33,585 nucleotides of DNA from a virus (IMGVR_UViG_3300025840_000126:1-33585), one strand, 5' to 3'; numbered from the stretch's first letter, positions 23,286-30,936 are shown. The notes: generated by a model not told the origin, from the sequence alone. Numbers and translations: made by a program.

Positions 23286-23561
23286 ATGGCAACAGGATTT
23301 TTAGATGATAATGAATCGTTGATGAGAATGGTAGGACACACCGTTGGTGATGTTGAGGTATTTACTACTGCTGCTCAAACAAGCAAAAGTTTTTACTGCA
23401 TACATTTCCCTGTGGAAAGTGTAGTATCAAGCATTGCTGTTGATGGTTGTACGGGTGAAACTGCTCTACAAACTACTTTACCTGCGGGAACTACATTGTT
23501 CTTGGGTAAAGTAACAGCGATTACATTAACAAGCGGTATTTGCATAGGATATACAAGATAA
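23286..23561 (+). CDS. Small structural protein
   Basis: 91 residues, beta-rich and uncharged (FPVESVVSSIAVDGCTG, LPAGTTLFLGKVTAITLTSG). It looks like a decoration or fibre-trimer component (the pattern G-T-T-L-x-L-G-K-hydrophobic-T is common in such proteins). The start follows an AT-rich gap (AATAAAATAAGATAAA). No family recognised. Confidence 0.6.
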   Translation: MATGFLDDNESLMRMVGHTVGDVEVFTTAAQTSKSFYCIHFPVESVVSSIAVDGCTGETALQTTLPAGTTLFLGKVTAITLTSGICIGYTR

Positions 23562-23562
23562 T

Positions 23563-24171
23563 ATGGCTAGTAACGAACATAGTAGTTTAGATAACTCACA
23601 GCTTCACGTTCCAAAGGACTTTAGCACAGCATCGGCTAATACTGTTCTTACTAAGAATGGTAGCAATGCTTTGACTTGGGCAGATGATAACCTTAGACGA
23701 ACTCACTTCGTTAGGGTTAATGGTTTCTTTAGTCAAAGCACAACTGACGAGTATGCACCTACATATTCAGGTAACTCTACTCACGTTTGGGATACAATAG
23801 TAACTGATGCTACTGCTGATGCACAAGATGCTGTTGCACAAGCACAACTATATTGCCTTAGAGATGGATACATCAATGCTTTTGGCGGTGTTGTGGCAGC
23901 TACAAGCGGTAAAACTGTAAACTTTAAGATTTACAAAGGAACTCCTGTTGATGAAAGTGCAGCAGCTATTGACCTTACTCAATTAGGTAGTACAGCTAGT
24001 GAAGTTGGTGGTGGTAATACTACAACAGATGTATTCTCGGCAGGTGGATTGGGTAGCACTCAAACATTCTCAGCAGGAGATATTATTATAGTTACTATAT
24101 CAGCAGGTGCAGCAGAAGCAACAACAGCAAGGTTTAACGCTACTATGGAAGTAGTATATACAGAAGATTAA
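23563..24171 (+). CDS. Fibre-like virion protein
   Basis: 202 residues. N-terminal LHVPKDFSTASANTVLTKNG is a fibre/head-binding-type opening, then a beta-sandwich-like region rich in Ala/Thr/Gly (WDTIVTDATADAQDA, FKIYKGTPVDESAAAID, FSAGDIIIVTISAGAAEATT). Probably a trimeric fibre or decoration protein. One base separates it from each neighbour, so it is within the structural operon. Confidence 0.6.
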   Translation: MASNEHSSLDNSQLHVPKDFSTASANTVLTKNGSNALTWADDNLRRTHFVRVNGFFSQSTTDEYAPTYSGNSTHVWDTIVTDATADAQDAVAQAQLYCLRDGYINAFGGVVAATSGKTVNFKIYKGTPVDESAAAIDLTQLGSTASEVGGGNTTTDVFSAGGLGSTQTFSAGDIIIVTISAGAAEATTARFNATMEVVYTED

Positions 24172-24172
24172 T

Positions 24173-25798
24173 ATGTTAGGATTAAGAATAGCTTTAAGTG
24201 TAGCAAAAGGAGTTATTGACGAAATAGGTGGCTTATTATCAAAATTAGCAAGAAGGTCAACGTATAGTGAGAATCTTGCTGATTCAAGAGCTATTGTTTC
24301 TGATATAGATAGTTATGATTTATTAGACAAAGCTACTATACTACTTACTCCTACTGCAACAAGTGATGCAAGGGTACACTCTGTAAAGACTTATACAGGT
24401 GATGAACTTTTGGACGTATCAAGTTTAAGTGGTACTAATTGGACTGCTGATGGTAGTGGTGGATTTACAAATAATGGTTCAGGTGAAGGCTTAAACGGAA
24501 GCCTTAATGAAAATACAATAATAGGGGCAACGTATAAGTTTACTTTTGACGTTACTATTAGTGGAATTGCTAACGCTACGTTTGGAGGAGTTACAATACC
24601 TGTCTTTACTACATCAGGTTCTAAGGAATACTATGTTATTGCTACAAGTTCTTCTACAAGTTTTAGTTTTTATTTAGCTCCATCAGGTAGCCCATCTATG
24701 TTTGTTAACAACATATCAATAGTAGATGTATCATCAGACTTTGACTTCGATAGAGCAAGTAGTGCTACAAGAATAAACTCTGATGCTAATGTAGAAGATA
24801 TTACAAGTGATTTAGCTAGAATAAACTATGATAGTAATGGAGATAATGGTCATATATTGTTAGAGCCTACTTCTACTAATCTTGTTCCTTATAGTGAAAA
24901 CTTTGAAGGTGGCTCTTGGACTAATGAAAGTATTGGAACAACACCAACTTTAGAAGGTGGTTATACTGCACCTGATGGTAGCAATAGTGCATATAAAATA
25001 TCTAATGCTAATCAAGATAGCTTTTGGTATTATCCAAGCGTTGCTGATTCTGATGATTCTAGAACGATATGGGCAAGAACTGTAAGTGGAACGGGAACTG
25101 CTCAATTAACATCACATAACTCTAATACTAACAATACTTTCAACTTAACAGAAACTTGGCAGAGATTTGAAGTTAATGGAACAACTTCAGGAACAGGCTC
25201 AACTAGCTTTTACGCAGTAGATTTTAGAGGTAGTGGAACTCTTACAGAGTTGTTAGTATGGGGCGCACAACTAGAAGCCTTAAGCTACGCTACATCGTAC
25301 ATACCAACACTAACGGGTAGTACAGTTACAAGAGCAACAGAAACACTAACAGGTAGTGGTAATAGTACATTAATAAACTCAACAGAGGGTGTGTTATATG
25401 CAGAGATAGCTGCTTTGGCTGATGATGGAACATATAGAGAATTAGGTCTATCTGATGGAACCACATCTAATAGAGTTTTAATTAGCTTTATAAATTCTAC
25501 AAATCAAATTAGAGCCAACTTTAATGGTACAGGTGGTGATAATTTATTTTATACTGTAACAGATATTAAAGATTTTCATAAAGTAGCAGTAAAATGGAAA
25601 GCAAATGATTTTGCTTTGTGGGTAGATGGTGTAGAAAGAGATACTGATACAAGTGGCTCTAGTTTTAGCTCTAACACCTTAAATAGTTTAAAGTTTAATA
25701 GTGGTGTAAGTGGAGATAAATTCTACGGTAAATGCAAAGCACTAGCAGTATTTAATGAGGCTTTAAGTGATACAGAACTTACAAATTTAACAAGCTAA
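24173..25798 (+). CDS. Receptor-binding/spike-like protein with LamG domain
   Basis: 541 residues in modules: an N-terminal anchor (~1-60, with DLLDKATILLTPTATSDAR), a beta domain (~85-190), the linker FDFDRASSATRINSDANVED, then a carbohydrate-binding fibre module (~235-385; STNLVPYSENFEGGSWTNES, VWGAQLEALSYATSYIPT, VTRATETLTG), and a LamG-like C-terminal domain (~395-541; FHKVAVKWKANDFALWVDGV, ALAVFNEALSDTEL). This arrangement is known from phage head-spike or fibre proteins of marine Bacteroidetes. Likely binds host polysaccharide; the third LamG-like domain in the genome. Confidence 0.75.
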   Translation: MLGLRIALSVAKGVIDEIGGLLSKLARRSTYSENLADSRAIVSDIDSYDLLDKATILLTPTATSDARVHSVKTYTGDELLDVSSLSGTNWTADGSGGFTNNGSGEGLNGSLNENTIIGATYKFTFDVTISGIANATFGGVTIPVFTTSGSKEYYVIATSSSTSFSFYLAPSGSPSMFVNNISIVDVSSDFDFDRASSATRINSDANVEDITSDLARINYDSNGDNGHILLEPTSTNLVPYSENFEGGSWTNESIGTTPTLEGGYTAPDGSNSAYKISNANQDSFWYYPSVADSDDSRTIWARTVSGTGTAQLTSHNSNTNNTFNLTETWQRFEVNGTTSGTGSTSFYAVDFRGSGTLTELLVWGAQLEALSYATSYIPTLTGSTVTRATETLTGSGNSTLINSTEGVLYAEIAALADDGTYRELGLSDGTTSNRVLISFINSTNQIRANFNGTGGDNLFYTVTDIKDFHKVAVKWKANDFALWVDGVERDTDTSGSSFSSNTLNSLKFNSGVSGDKFYGKCKALAVFNEALSDTELTNLTS

Positions 25799-26163
25799 TG
25801 AATAAGATAGGTAAATACGAGTTTGATGATAGCGTACAAGCAGAAAGCAAAATAAACGCTTTAGGTACAACAACAACAGAATTAGGTGATGTAGTACCAT
25901 CGCACAATCATATTATCGTAAGACTAGGCTATATCGTTTTAGAGCAAGGCGAGTATAACGAAAGTGGTGAACAAACAAAAGCACCTGTATTATCTGATAA
26001 ATACCACGTAGATGTATTGTGGAAAGGCTTAGAGCCTGTTGATGCAGAAGCAGAGGTTTTATCTTATGTAGAGCCTAGTGGTTGGGAATCAAATAGAATA
26101 GAGTTAGACAATAACGGGGTACACTCATTTATGGGATTAGATTACCAAGAATACAAGTTCTAA
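25798..26163 (+). CDS. Small protein following the spike gene
   Basis: 121 residues (EFDDSVQAESKINALG, HIIVRLGYIVLEQGEYNES, YHVDVLWKGLEPVDAEAEVL). This resembles short proteins that accompany spike/fibre genes in Bacteroidetes phages and may be a spike chaperone or attachment subunit. It overlaps both neighbours by one base. Function inferred only from position. Confidence 0.6.
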   Translation: MNKIGKYEFDDSVQAESKINALGTTTTELGDVVPSHNHIIVRLGYIVLEQGEYNESGEQTKAPVLSDKYHVDVLWKGLEPVDAEAEVLSYVEPSGWESNRIELDNNGVHSFMGLDYQEYKF

Positions 26164-26414
26164 TGGCACGAACATCAGCAGCACAAGAGATAGCACTTAT
26201 GAAACAAAGAATGGACTCTATGGAGGATAAATTAGATAAGATGGATGACAAGTTAGATATGCTAACTAAGAATCTTCTTGACCCTGATAAAGGGGTTGTT
26301 TCTCGTGTAAACAAAAATACTGCTGCTAGAGTTACTATGCAGAAAGCATTATGGGGATTGTGGACTATTGTAATTGGCTCATTGGTGGCATTTTTCTTTA
26401 CTAAGAATGGCTAA
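26163..26414 (+). CDS. XhlA-like coiled-coil plus TM protein (lysis cassette)
   Basis: 83 residues: a heptad-patterned coiled coil (MKQRMDSMEDKLDKMDDKLDM at about 14-34), a short linker and one C-terminal TM helix (LWGLWTIVIGSLVAFFF at about 62-79). This is the layout of haemolysin XhlA/phage lysis accessory proteins, acting with the holin in the inner membrane. It opens the lysis region. Confidence 0.65.
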   Translation: MARTSAAQEIALMKQRMDSMEDKLDKMDDKLDMLTKNLLDPDKGVVSRVNKNTAARVTMQKALWGLWTIVIGSLVAFFFTKNG

Positions 26415-26538
26415 GGGTATATCATTTACATTTAGAGCATCTCCTAAAGTAAAAAGAAAGGGAATACACGCTAAGACAAAAAGCAGAACAAAAAGTGGTA
26501 AACAATATAAAAAAAAATACAATGGGCAAGGAAGATAA
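26407..26538 (+). CDS. 43-residue strongly basic protein
   Basis: Starts MAKGISFTFRASPKVKRKGI and ends KYNGQGR, with about 15 Lys/Arg. It overlaps the previous gene by eight bases and the next by 17. A conserved-looking KRKGIHAKTKSRTKSG motif similar to small basic proteins in many phages near lysis genes supports reality. Likely binds nucleic acid or acidic partner; function unknown. Confidence 0.6.
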   Translation: MAKGISFTFRASPKVKRKGIHAKTKSRTKSGKQYKKKYNGQGR

Positions 26539-26710
26539 AGAATACTGTAAATGTTTTAAGTGGGAATCTTGTAAATGCTGTGAAACTGCTGAAACTGCTG
26601 AAACTGCTGAACATATAGGTTTTGATTCTTGGGTAGAAGATATGGAAGAACAAGAACAACCTACCTGCAACATTGATAATCAAGAGGACTGCGAGAATTG
26701 TGGTAGCTGA
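26522..26710 (+). CDS. Cysteine-rich acidic protein with ETA repeats
   Basis: 62 residues from ATG 26522 (a GTG nine codons upstream would add VNNIKKNT and is less likely). Eight Cys occur in CKCFKWESCKCC and CNIDNQEDCENC contexts, compatible with metal binding or disulphides. The centre is an exact triple repeat GAAACTGCT at 26582-26608 giving ETAETAETA. No family recognised. It overlaps the endolysin start by one base, so it is in the lysis operon. Confidence 0.55.
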   Translation: MGKEDKEYCKCFKWESCKCCETAETAETAEHIGFDSWVEDMEEQEQPTCNIDNQEDCENCGS

Positions 26711-27192
26711 TGAAACTGCTGTGCTTACGATATAACCTTGCCTTAGATAGTACTAATGGTATGTTATTCTACGAAGGCTTTGCAGGATATGACTTTCTTT
26801 GCTATACACTAGAAGATGAGTACAGGAGAGATAAGGTCAAAGGAGAAACAATGATACCTTATGGAGTCTACGAAATCAAGTATAGAAAAGAGGGTGGCTT
26901 TCATAATAGATATACTGAAAGATTTGGCGATTTACATCGTGGTATGTTGCATATCACTAATGTTCCTAACTTTGAGCATATTCTCATACATTGCGGTAAT
27001 ACTGATGAACATACTAGCGGGTGTTTACTCGTTGGCGATTCGCAAGAAAACAACAACTTAGTTTCTGATGGATTTATAGGTAAATCTACACAAGCATACA
27101 AAAGACTTTACAAAATGGTTGCTGATGAACTTGATTTAGGTCATAGAGTAATTATTGAATATAAACACATTAATGATTTAATGGAAGTTTAA
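26710..27192 (+). CDS. DUF5675 endolysin-like peptidase
   Basis: 160 residues. Matches DUF5675, a phage family related to L,D-transpeptidase/peptidoglycan-cleaving folds: IPYGVYEIKYRKEGG, LHRGMLHITNVPNFEHILIHCGN at about 75-97, and EHTSGCLLVGD with Cys105 as presumed nucleophile together with His94. Placement between an XhlA-like protein and a holin supports a lysis enzyme. No signal peptide, so release depends on the holin. Confidence 0.8.
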   Translation: MKLLCLRYNLALDSTNGMLFYEGFAGYDFLCYTLEDEYRRDKVKGETMIPYGVYEIKYRKEGGFHNRYTERFGDLHRGMLHITNVPNFEHILIHCGNTDEHTSGCLLVGDSQENNNLVSDGFIGKSTQAYKRLYKMVADELDLGHRVIIEYKHINDLMEV

Positions 27193-27275
27193 CCCTTGCC
27201 AAAGGGTTCACAAAGGGTACTTTATACCCTATATAATAAAGCTAAAGCTATAAATAAAGATAAAGATAAAGTTAA
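27191..27275 (+). repeat. Composite AGGGT repeat, copy 2
   Basis: Two perfect hairpins, AACCCTT / AAGGGTT (27191-27197 with 27202-27208) and AGGGTA-CTTTA-TACCCT (27214-27230), followed by an A-rich run of AAAGCTA and AAAGATA units to 27275. The block AAGGGTTCACAA (27202-27213) is also in copy 3. It fills the gap between the endolysin and holin genes. Confidence 0.75.
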
Positions 27276-27279
27276 GGAT

Positions 27280-27669
27280 ATGAGTATATTGAGAAAAATA
27301 TTTAGTAGTGGAGCAAAGGATTTAGTAGATAGTGTTGGAACTGCTATTGATAAGATACATACCTCAGCAGAAGAAAAAGAACTTGTAAAAAATGAGATAA
27401 ACAAAGCCATCTATGAGTTTGAAAAGAATATTCAGGTAGAGGTAACTAAGCGTTGGGAAGCTGATATGAATGGTAATTGGCTTACCAAATCTATAAGACC
27501 ATTGTCACTAGCCTTCCTGTTGTTTGTGCTTACCATATTTACACTAATTGACTTTGGATATGTAGATATGGACATCAAAGATTCTTGGATTGACCTATGG
27601 CAACTATTAGCCATCACAGCCTTTGGTGCGTACTTCGGAGGAAGGTCGTACGAAAAAATTAAGAAATAA
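27280..27669 (+). CDS. Holin, 3TM_holin-like
   Basis: 129 residues from ATG 27280; an in-frame ATG 28 codons upstream would translate the repeat (KGSQRVLYTLYNKAK) and is unlikely. Amphipathic N-terminal half, then IRPLSLAFLLFVLTIFTLI (about 72-90) and WIDLWQLLAITAFGAYFGG (about 103-121) as membrane segments, ending RSYEKIKK. WLTKSIRPLSL and FGxYFGGRSYEK agree with the phage holin family 3TM_holin. It would form the inner-membrane lesion that frees the endolysin. Confidence 0.8.
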   Translation: MSILRKIFSSGAKDLVDSVGTAIDKIHTSAEEKELVKNEINKAIYEFEKNIQVEVTKRWEADMNGNWLTKSIRPLSLAFLLFVLTIFTLIDFGYVDMDIKDSWIDLWQLLAITAFGAYFGGRSYEKIKK

Positions 27670-27692
27670 CTTTTAACTTACTTCTTTTTTAC

Positions 27693-27700
27693 TATATTTG
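27693..27700 (+). promoter_or_regulatory. -7 element for a short transcript
   Basis: TATATTTG at 27693-27700; no clear TTG upstream. Only about 70 bp lie between it and a strong terminator, with no ORF. Confidence 0.5.
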
Positions 27701-27704
27701 CACA

Positions 27705-27776
27705 TACGTCTGTATGATGTGATTAAGTTTTGTTTTAGTTTTCAAGTGGGGTGCTTCGGCACTCCATTTGTTTTTT
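27705..27776 (+). ncRNA. Candidate ~70-nt small RNA
   Basis: Bounded by the -7 box at 27693-27700 and the terminator at 27747-27776. The 5' end would carry the hairpin CATAC-GTCT-GTATG (27703-27716). The only ATG codons, at 27714 and 27717, run straight into TGA. It may instead be a simple attenuator between holin and phosphoesterase. Confidence 0.35.
27747..27776 (+). terminator. Strong intrinsic terminator with UUCG tetraloop
   Basis: 8-bp stem TGGGGTGC / GCACTCCA (one G-U pair) closing the stable loop TTCG, followed by TTTGTTTTTT to 27776. It ends the late transcript and separates it from the next promoter. Confidence 0.85.
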
Positions 27777-27798
27777 ATATATTTTTTTTGTATAATTG
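27767..27798 (+). promoter_or_regulatory. Promoter for the phosphoesterase gene
   Basis: TTTG 27767-27770 in the terminator's T tract, 20-bp spacer, TATAATTG 27791-27798 (one change from TAnnTTTG). ATG 27814 is 15 bases downstream. Confidence 0.5.
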
Positions 27799-27813
27799 CA
27801 AAAACATACATAT

Positions 27814-28578
27814 ATGAAACAATACAGACCTAGACTATCCGAATCAGAGTACGAAATCATACAAAAGATGAGAGAGAAAGAAACTCGTAACGTACTCGTT
27901 GTAGGAGATTTACACGCACCATTTATCAAAGGACAATGCAATGATGGTGGCTCATACCTAGAGCATTGCTTAGAGGTCTATGAAAAGAATAATTGTAACG
28001 ATGTAATCTTCATCGGAGATTTAATTGACTCACATTTTTCCTCATTCCACGAAACACACCCTGATGGATTTGGTGCAGGAGAAGAACTAGATAGAGCTAT
28101 TAGTCAGTTACAACCTTGGCACGAAGCATTCCCTAATGCAAGGGTGTGTATTGGTAACCACGATGCTATAATATCTCGTAAGGCGGTAGCTATGGGAATA
28201 TCACAAAGATGGCTTAAAGACCTTTCAGAAGCCTTACAAGTGCCTACTTGGACATTTGACGATAGCTTTGAGCAAGATGGTGTTATCTATACACACGGAA
28301 CAGGTAGTAGTGGAGCAAGAGGTGCGCATAACCGAATGGTAAATTGGGGTAAATCAGTAGTACAGGGTCATATACATACGGAATGTTCTGTATCTTGGCA
28401 TTGCACTAAGACTGCTAGACATTTTGCTATGCAGGTAGGTTGTGGTGTAACTAACACAAATCAATATGCACTAGCATACGCAAAGAACTTTACTAAGCGT
28501 TCTATAATTGCTTGTGGTGTTGTTTTAGACAACGGAACACTACCGATTACTTACCCAATGCACTTGGGAGAAGAATAA
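27814..28578 (+). CDS. Calcineurin-like metallophosphoesterase
   Basis: 254 residues from ATG 27814; the TTG at 27796 lies in the promoter box. All five blocks of the metallophosphoesterase fold are present: GDLH (31-34), GDLID (68-72), GNHD (114-117), a His in IYTHG near 161, and GHIHTE (185-190), so two metal ions can be bound. Phage members act on phosphodiesters, including 2',3'-cyclic or nucleotide signals; the substrate here is unknown. It is preceded by its own promoter and followed by a promoter for the recombination cluster. Confidence 0.88.
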   Translation: MKQYRPRLSESEYEIIQKMREKETRNVLVVGDLHAPFIKGQCNDGGSYLEHCLEVYEKNNCNDVIFIGDLIDSHFSSFHETHPDGFGAGEELDRAISQLQPWHEAFPNARVCIGNHDAIISRKAVAMGISQRWLKDLSEALQVPTWTFDDSFEQDGVIYTHGTGSSGARGAHNRMVNWGKSVVQGHIHTECSVSWHCTKTARHFAMQVGCGVTNTNQYALAYAKNFTKRSIIACGVVLDNGTLPITYPMHLGEE

Positions 28579-28627
28579 TCTTCACTCTAGTAAAGTAAAC
28601 TTTTTTTATATTTTTATTAAATTATTT

Positions 28628-28657
28628 TTGGTAGTTTGAATTTATTTACTAACTTTG
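28628..28657 (+). promoter_or_regulatory. Promoter of the recombination/replication operon, leadered class
   Basis: TTG 28628-28630, a 19-bp spacer, TAACTTTG 28650-28657. A 29-nt leader ends AAAACAAAACTATT before ATG 28687. Confidence 0.75.
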
Positions 28658-28686
28658 CCGAAGTTATTAATTAAAACAAAACTATT

Positions 28687-28911
28687 ATGTCACAAGAATT
28701 AAAAGTAGAAATGGTAAAAAAAGGCGATGTGCTTTTTTATTTAGAAAGTAAAATATCATTATTTGAAACTTTATTATCTAACGATGAGAAGTCACAGGTT
28801 GACTTTATGGACAACAACATTCTAAAAGAATGGTATGACGGCAGAATATGTGCAAGAGTATCAGCCCTAAGTAGCTTAAAAGAATTAAGAACACTAATCA
28901 ATAACCTTTAA
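28687..28911 (+). CDS. Small helical protein, unknown
   Basis: 74 residues, first gene of the replication/recombination operon. Helical and charged, with KGDVLFYLESKISLFETLL, LKEWYDGRICARVSALSSLKEL. No family recognised. Its position directly ahead of the putative annealing protein suggests an early regulatory or DNA-metabolism accessory role. Confidence 0.6.
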   Translation: MSQELKVEMVKKGDVLFYLESKISLFETLLSNDEKSQVDFMDNNILKEWYDGRICARVSALSSLKELRTLINNL

Positions 28912-28922
28912 TAAATATTATT

Positions 28923-29321
28923 ATGTCAGTAGAAATTAAAACAGAAACTAAGAAAGAAAGTTTACGCAGACTATTCACAGAGAATGGTCTAGTACAAGAA
29001 GATGTGTATAAAGATAAACGAGGGTTTGTTATTATCACACGAACAGGAATTGATAAAATTATCAGCAACAGAGGAATCAAAGTTTCCTATGAGCCAATCA
29101 TTATGGAAAGAGAGTGGGTTGTACTTAGATGTGTTGCAGAGATGTCAGAGAATCAAAGCAGAGTAGAATCTTTTGGAGAATGTTCTAGTGAAAACACTAT
29201 GGGTCTTGCAGGTAAGTTTCCTGTGGCTATGGCAGAGAAACGTGCTAAGTCAAGAGCAGTACTAATGCTTACAGGATTCTATGAGCAGGGAGTTTATGGT
29301 CAAGATGAAATGGCTGACTAA
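28923..29321 (+). CDS. Rad52-like/single-strand annealing candidate
   Basis: 132 residues. The first half is beta-rich (GFVIITRTGIDKIISNRGI, VVLRCVAEMSENQSRVESFGE). The second half has the helix FPVAMAEKRAKSRAVLMLTGF then YGQDEMAD. This AEKRAKxRAVL-hydrophobic-G and Y-x-x-(D/E)-E-x-x-D ending occurs in a widespread phage and halovirus protein family that I associate, by pattern only, with Rad52/ERF-like annealing proteins. Context supports recombination: SSB-like and nuclease genes follow. Function is inferred. Confidence 0.5.
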   Translation: MSVEIKTETKKESLRRLFTENGLVQEDVYKDKRGFVIITRTGIDKIISNRGIKVSYEPIIMEREWVVLRCVAEMSENQSRVESFGECSSENTMGLAGKFPVAMAEKRAKSRAVLMLTGFYEQGVYGQDEMAD

Positions 29322-29557
29322 TGGATTGGATAGATGAAATACTTGCTAGTGAGCCTATCAGTAACACGCAGATAGCTGTTATTGAGGGTTTGCTAACAAG
29401 CGTTCCCTACGAACAAGATGACATTAGAGATATAGAAAACGGTCTTTTACATTTAACGTATCAAGAAGCATACGAGTTAATCAGTAAGCTAAAAGAAGAT
29501 TACATACCAAAAGACCCTAGAGAACAATTTAATAAAATAACAAAGAGATGGCAATAA
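29321..29557 (+). CDS. Small acidic protein after the annealing candidate
   Basis: 78 residues: MDWIDEILASEPISNTQIAV then NGLLHLTYQEAYELISKLK and KDPREQFNKITKRWQ. The pattern QxxxIExLLxxxPYExxD with a YQEAxELIxxLK helix resembles a short helical DNA-metabolism accessory protein seen next to annealing proteins, but no function is known. One-base overlap with its upstream neighbour and ten-base overlap with the next. Confidence 0.55.
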   Translation: MDWIDEILASEPISNTQIAVIEGLLTSVPYEQDDIRDIENGLLHLTYQEAYELISKLKEDYIPKDPREQFNKITKRWQ

Positions 29558-29754
29558 AAAAACACGCAATGACTAAAGAGGGTGCAATACTCTCAATCAC
29601 AAGAAATCAGATAGGTAAACTTTCTGATGGCAAGAGGCCAATAGGAATATTAAAATCTTTCATAGATATGTATATGAAGGAAGATAATGACAGAATAAAA
29701 GAAACCTACAAAGTAGAGTTTGGAATAGAATTAGAAATCGTAGAATATAAATAA
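29548..29754 (+). CDS. Small basic protein, unknown
   Basis: 68 residues, basic (KKHAMTKEGAILSITRNQIG, FIDMYMKEDNDRIKETYKVE). No motif recognised. The tight coupling (ATG within the previous gene's end) indicates operon membership. Confidence 0.5.
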   Translation: MAIKKHAMTKEGAILSITRNQIGKLSDGKRPIGILKSFIDMYMKEDNDRIKETYKVEFGIELEIVEYK

Positions 29755-29756
29755 TT

Positions 29757-29987
29757 ATGACAAAGATAGCAAATAACGAGTTTGAGAAATTCGTAAGAAT
29801 CACAGGAATGACTAAGCGTAGATTTAGTGAAGTAACAGGATTAAAAGGTACTAGCGTAACTAAATACCTAGAGAACCCTACAATGCTAAGGCTCAAGCAC
29901 TTACAACTATTGGCTGATGCCGATGAGTTTAAAGAACAAGAGGTTGGCGATGTTGAACTTTTAAATATGATAAACTATGTTAAATAG
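29757..29987 (+). CDS. Small HTH protein
   Basis: 76 residues, with FVRITGMTKRRFSEVTGLKG then TSVTKYLENPTMLRLKHLQLLA, matching an HTH of the lambda-repressor (XRE) type in which the second helix is RRFSEVTG and the recognition helix TSVTKYLENP. It would bind DNA, probably as a dimer, and could regulate early genes; candidate ligand of the dyad array at 1999-2088. It overlaps the next gene by 11 bases. Confidence 0.65.
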   Translation: MTKIANNEFEKFVRITGMTKRRFSEVTGLKGTSVTKYLENPTMLRLKHLQLLADADEFKEQEVGDVELLNMINYVK

Positions 29988-30390
29988 TATTGAGAGGAGG
30001 GAAGCATTAAATAAAGCAGTATGCTCTATTTATGGTGTGAATGAGAATGAACTATTTAGCGTAAGCAGAAAGCGAGAAATCATAAGTGCAAGGCGAATGG
30101 TGTTGTATTTTCTTCGCAAACACTATGGCGAAACCTATATGAGCATAGCTAAAACATTTAGTATGAATCACGCCACAGTAATACATCACATAACACAAAT
30201 GAAAAACTTTTTGGAGTTTGATAAGATGGAAGTTATAAACTATATCAAAGTTAGAGATTATGTGTTTGAGCAAAATAGTGAAGTAACACTATCAGAGGAA
30301 CTTGACCTCTTAAAAAAAGAGAAGTCTTTATTAGACGATAGATTAGAACAAATAGAAAATGAATTAAAATTATTAGACAATGGAAATTAA
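29977..30390 (+). CDS. DnaA domain IV-like protein
   Basis: 137 residues. Region 33-73 (EIISARRMVLYFLRKHYGET, MSIAKTFSMNHATVIHHITQM) fits the DNA-binding domain IV of DnaA, whose signature is an AR-x5-Y-x-LR helix, then an Ig-like HTH ending HTTVxHAI; here NHATVIHHI. The ATPase domain is absent. The C-terminal part is a coiled coil (LDLLKKEKSLLDDRLEQIENEL). It could recognise DnaA boxes of the phage or host and steer replication; Bacteroidetes phages often carry such domain-only proteins. Confidence 0.75.
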   Translation: MLNSIERREALNKAVCSIYGVNENELFSVSRKREIISARRMVLYFLRKHYGETYMSIAKTFSMNHATVIHHITQMKNFLEFDKMEVINYIKVRDYVFEQNSEVTLSEELDLLKKEKSLLDDRLEQIENELKLLDNGN

Positions 30391-30691
30391 TGGAACGTTA
30401 GAAGCAATCTTTGATACAAAAGAATTTAAGAGTGGCTTCAAGAAAAGAGAATTTGTAGTTAATACAGGTGGAGATTATCCTCAATCAATTAAGATGGAAG
30501 TGGTAAAAGACAATATTGATAAGCTAGGAACTATCAAGGTTGGAACTGAAGTTACCTGTAAGATAGACATCAGAGGTCGCCTGTATGAAGGTAACTACTA
30601 CAATAACATATTAGCTTGGGCAATCAATGTCGGTGGTGCAAAGACAGAGAAACCTGCTGAAACTGTTAACGAGTCAGACTTACCCTTTTAA
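30380..30691 (+). CDS. SSB-like DUF3127 protein
   Basis: 103 residues with the DUF3127 OB-fold pattern: EINGTLEAIFDTKEFKSGFK, KREFVVNTGGDYPQSIKMEV, then TEVTCKIDIRGRLYEGNYYN and a variable linker ending ESDLPF. The acidic, hydrophobic tip DLPF mimics the protein-interaction tail of single-strand DNA-binding proteins (DIPF), so it could recruit host DNA-repair or replication partners to phage single-stranded DNA. Overlaps its upstream gene by 11 bases. Confidence 0.82.
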   Translation: MEINGTLEAIFDTKEFKSGFKKREFVVNTGGDYPQSIKMEVVKDNIDKLGTIKVGTEVTCKIDIRGRLYEGNYYNNILAWAINVGGAKTEKPAETVNESDLPF

Positions 30692-30714
30692 GGTAAGAAT
30701 GTTAATCAAAGCAT

Positions 30715-30936
30715 TTGATTGTGAAATCGAATACTAAAAGAAAGTATGTGTCGAGGGTGGATAAGCTATTAGAAGCCAATGCTGCCCTCAACGCATCTCT
30801 CGGCATAGATAGCACCAAAACCGAGATTGAGTCGATTAGAAAGGAGATAAGAGCCAATATACGCAGGATTAAGGACTTATGTCCATACACACATTCTATT
30901 ATTGATATAGATGATAATCACAAGACAACAAAATGA
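30715..30936 (+). CDS. Small coiled-coil protein, non-ATG start
   Basis: 73 residues read from TTG 30715; GTG 30721 two codons later is an equal candidate, and no ATG is available. Helical: VSRVDKLLEANAALNASLGI, then ESIRKEIRANIRRIKDL, then a Tyr/His stretch CPYTHSIIDID. Probable coiled coil, function unknown. The 23-base gap before it contains only a 12-codon ORF in another frame. Confidence 0.6.
   Translation: MIVKSNTKRKYVSRVDKLLEANAALNASLGIDSTKTEIESIRKEIRANIRRIKDLCPYTHSIIDIDDNHKTTK

Noticed and set aside
26422-26673. Minus-strand ORFs opposite the Cys-rich gene and elsewhere (for example 18542-19009, 15046-15315, 29660-29896)
   Set aside because: They mirror well-supported + strand genes, have Ser/Leu-rich shadow composition, and no promoter or leader points into them.
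26861-27061. Second + strand frame inside the endolysin gene
   Set aside because: It is hydrophobic but fully contained in DUF5675, with no leader or coupling.
27196-27279. N-terminal extension of the holin from ATG 27196
   Set aside because: These 28 codons are the composite repeat itself; the holin family begins at the Met encoded at 27280.
28579-28620. AAAGT/ACTTT plus T run as terminator after the phosphoesterase
   Set aside because: The stem leaves only a two-base loop, so a functional hairpin is doubtful.
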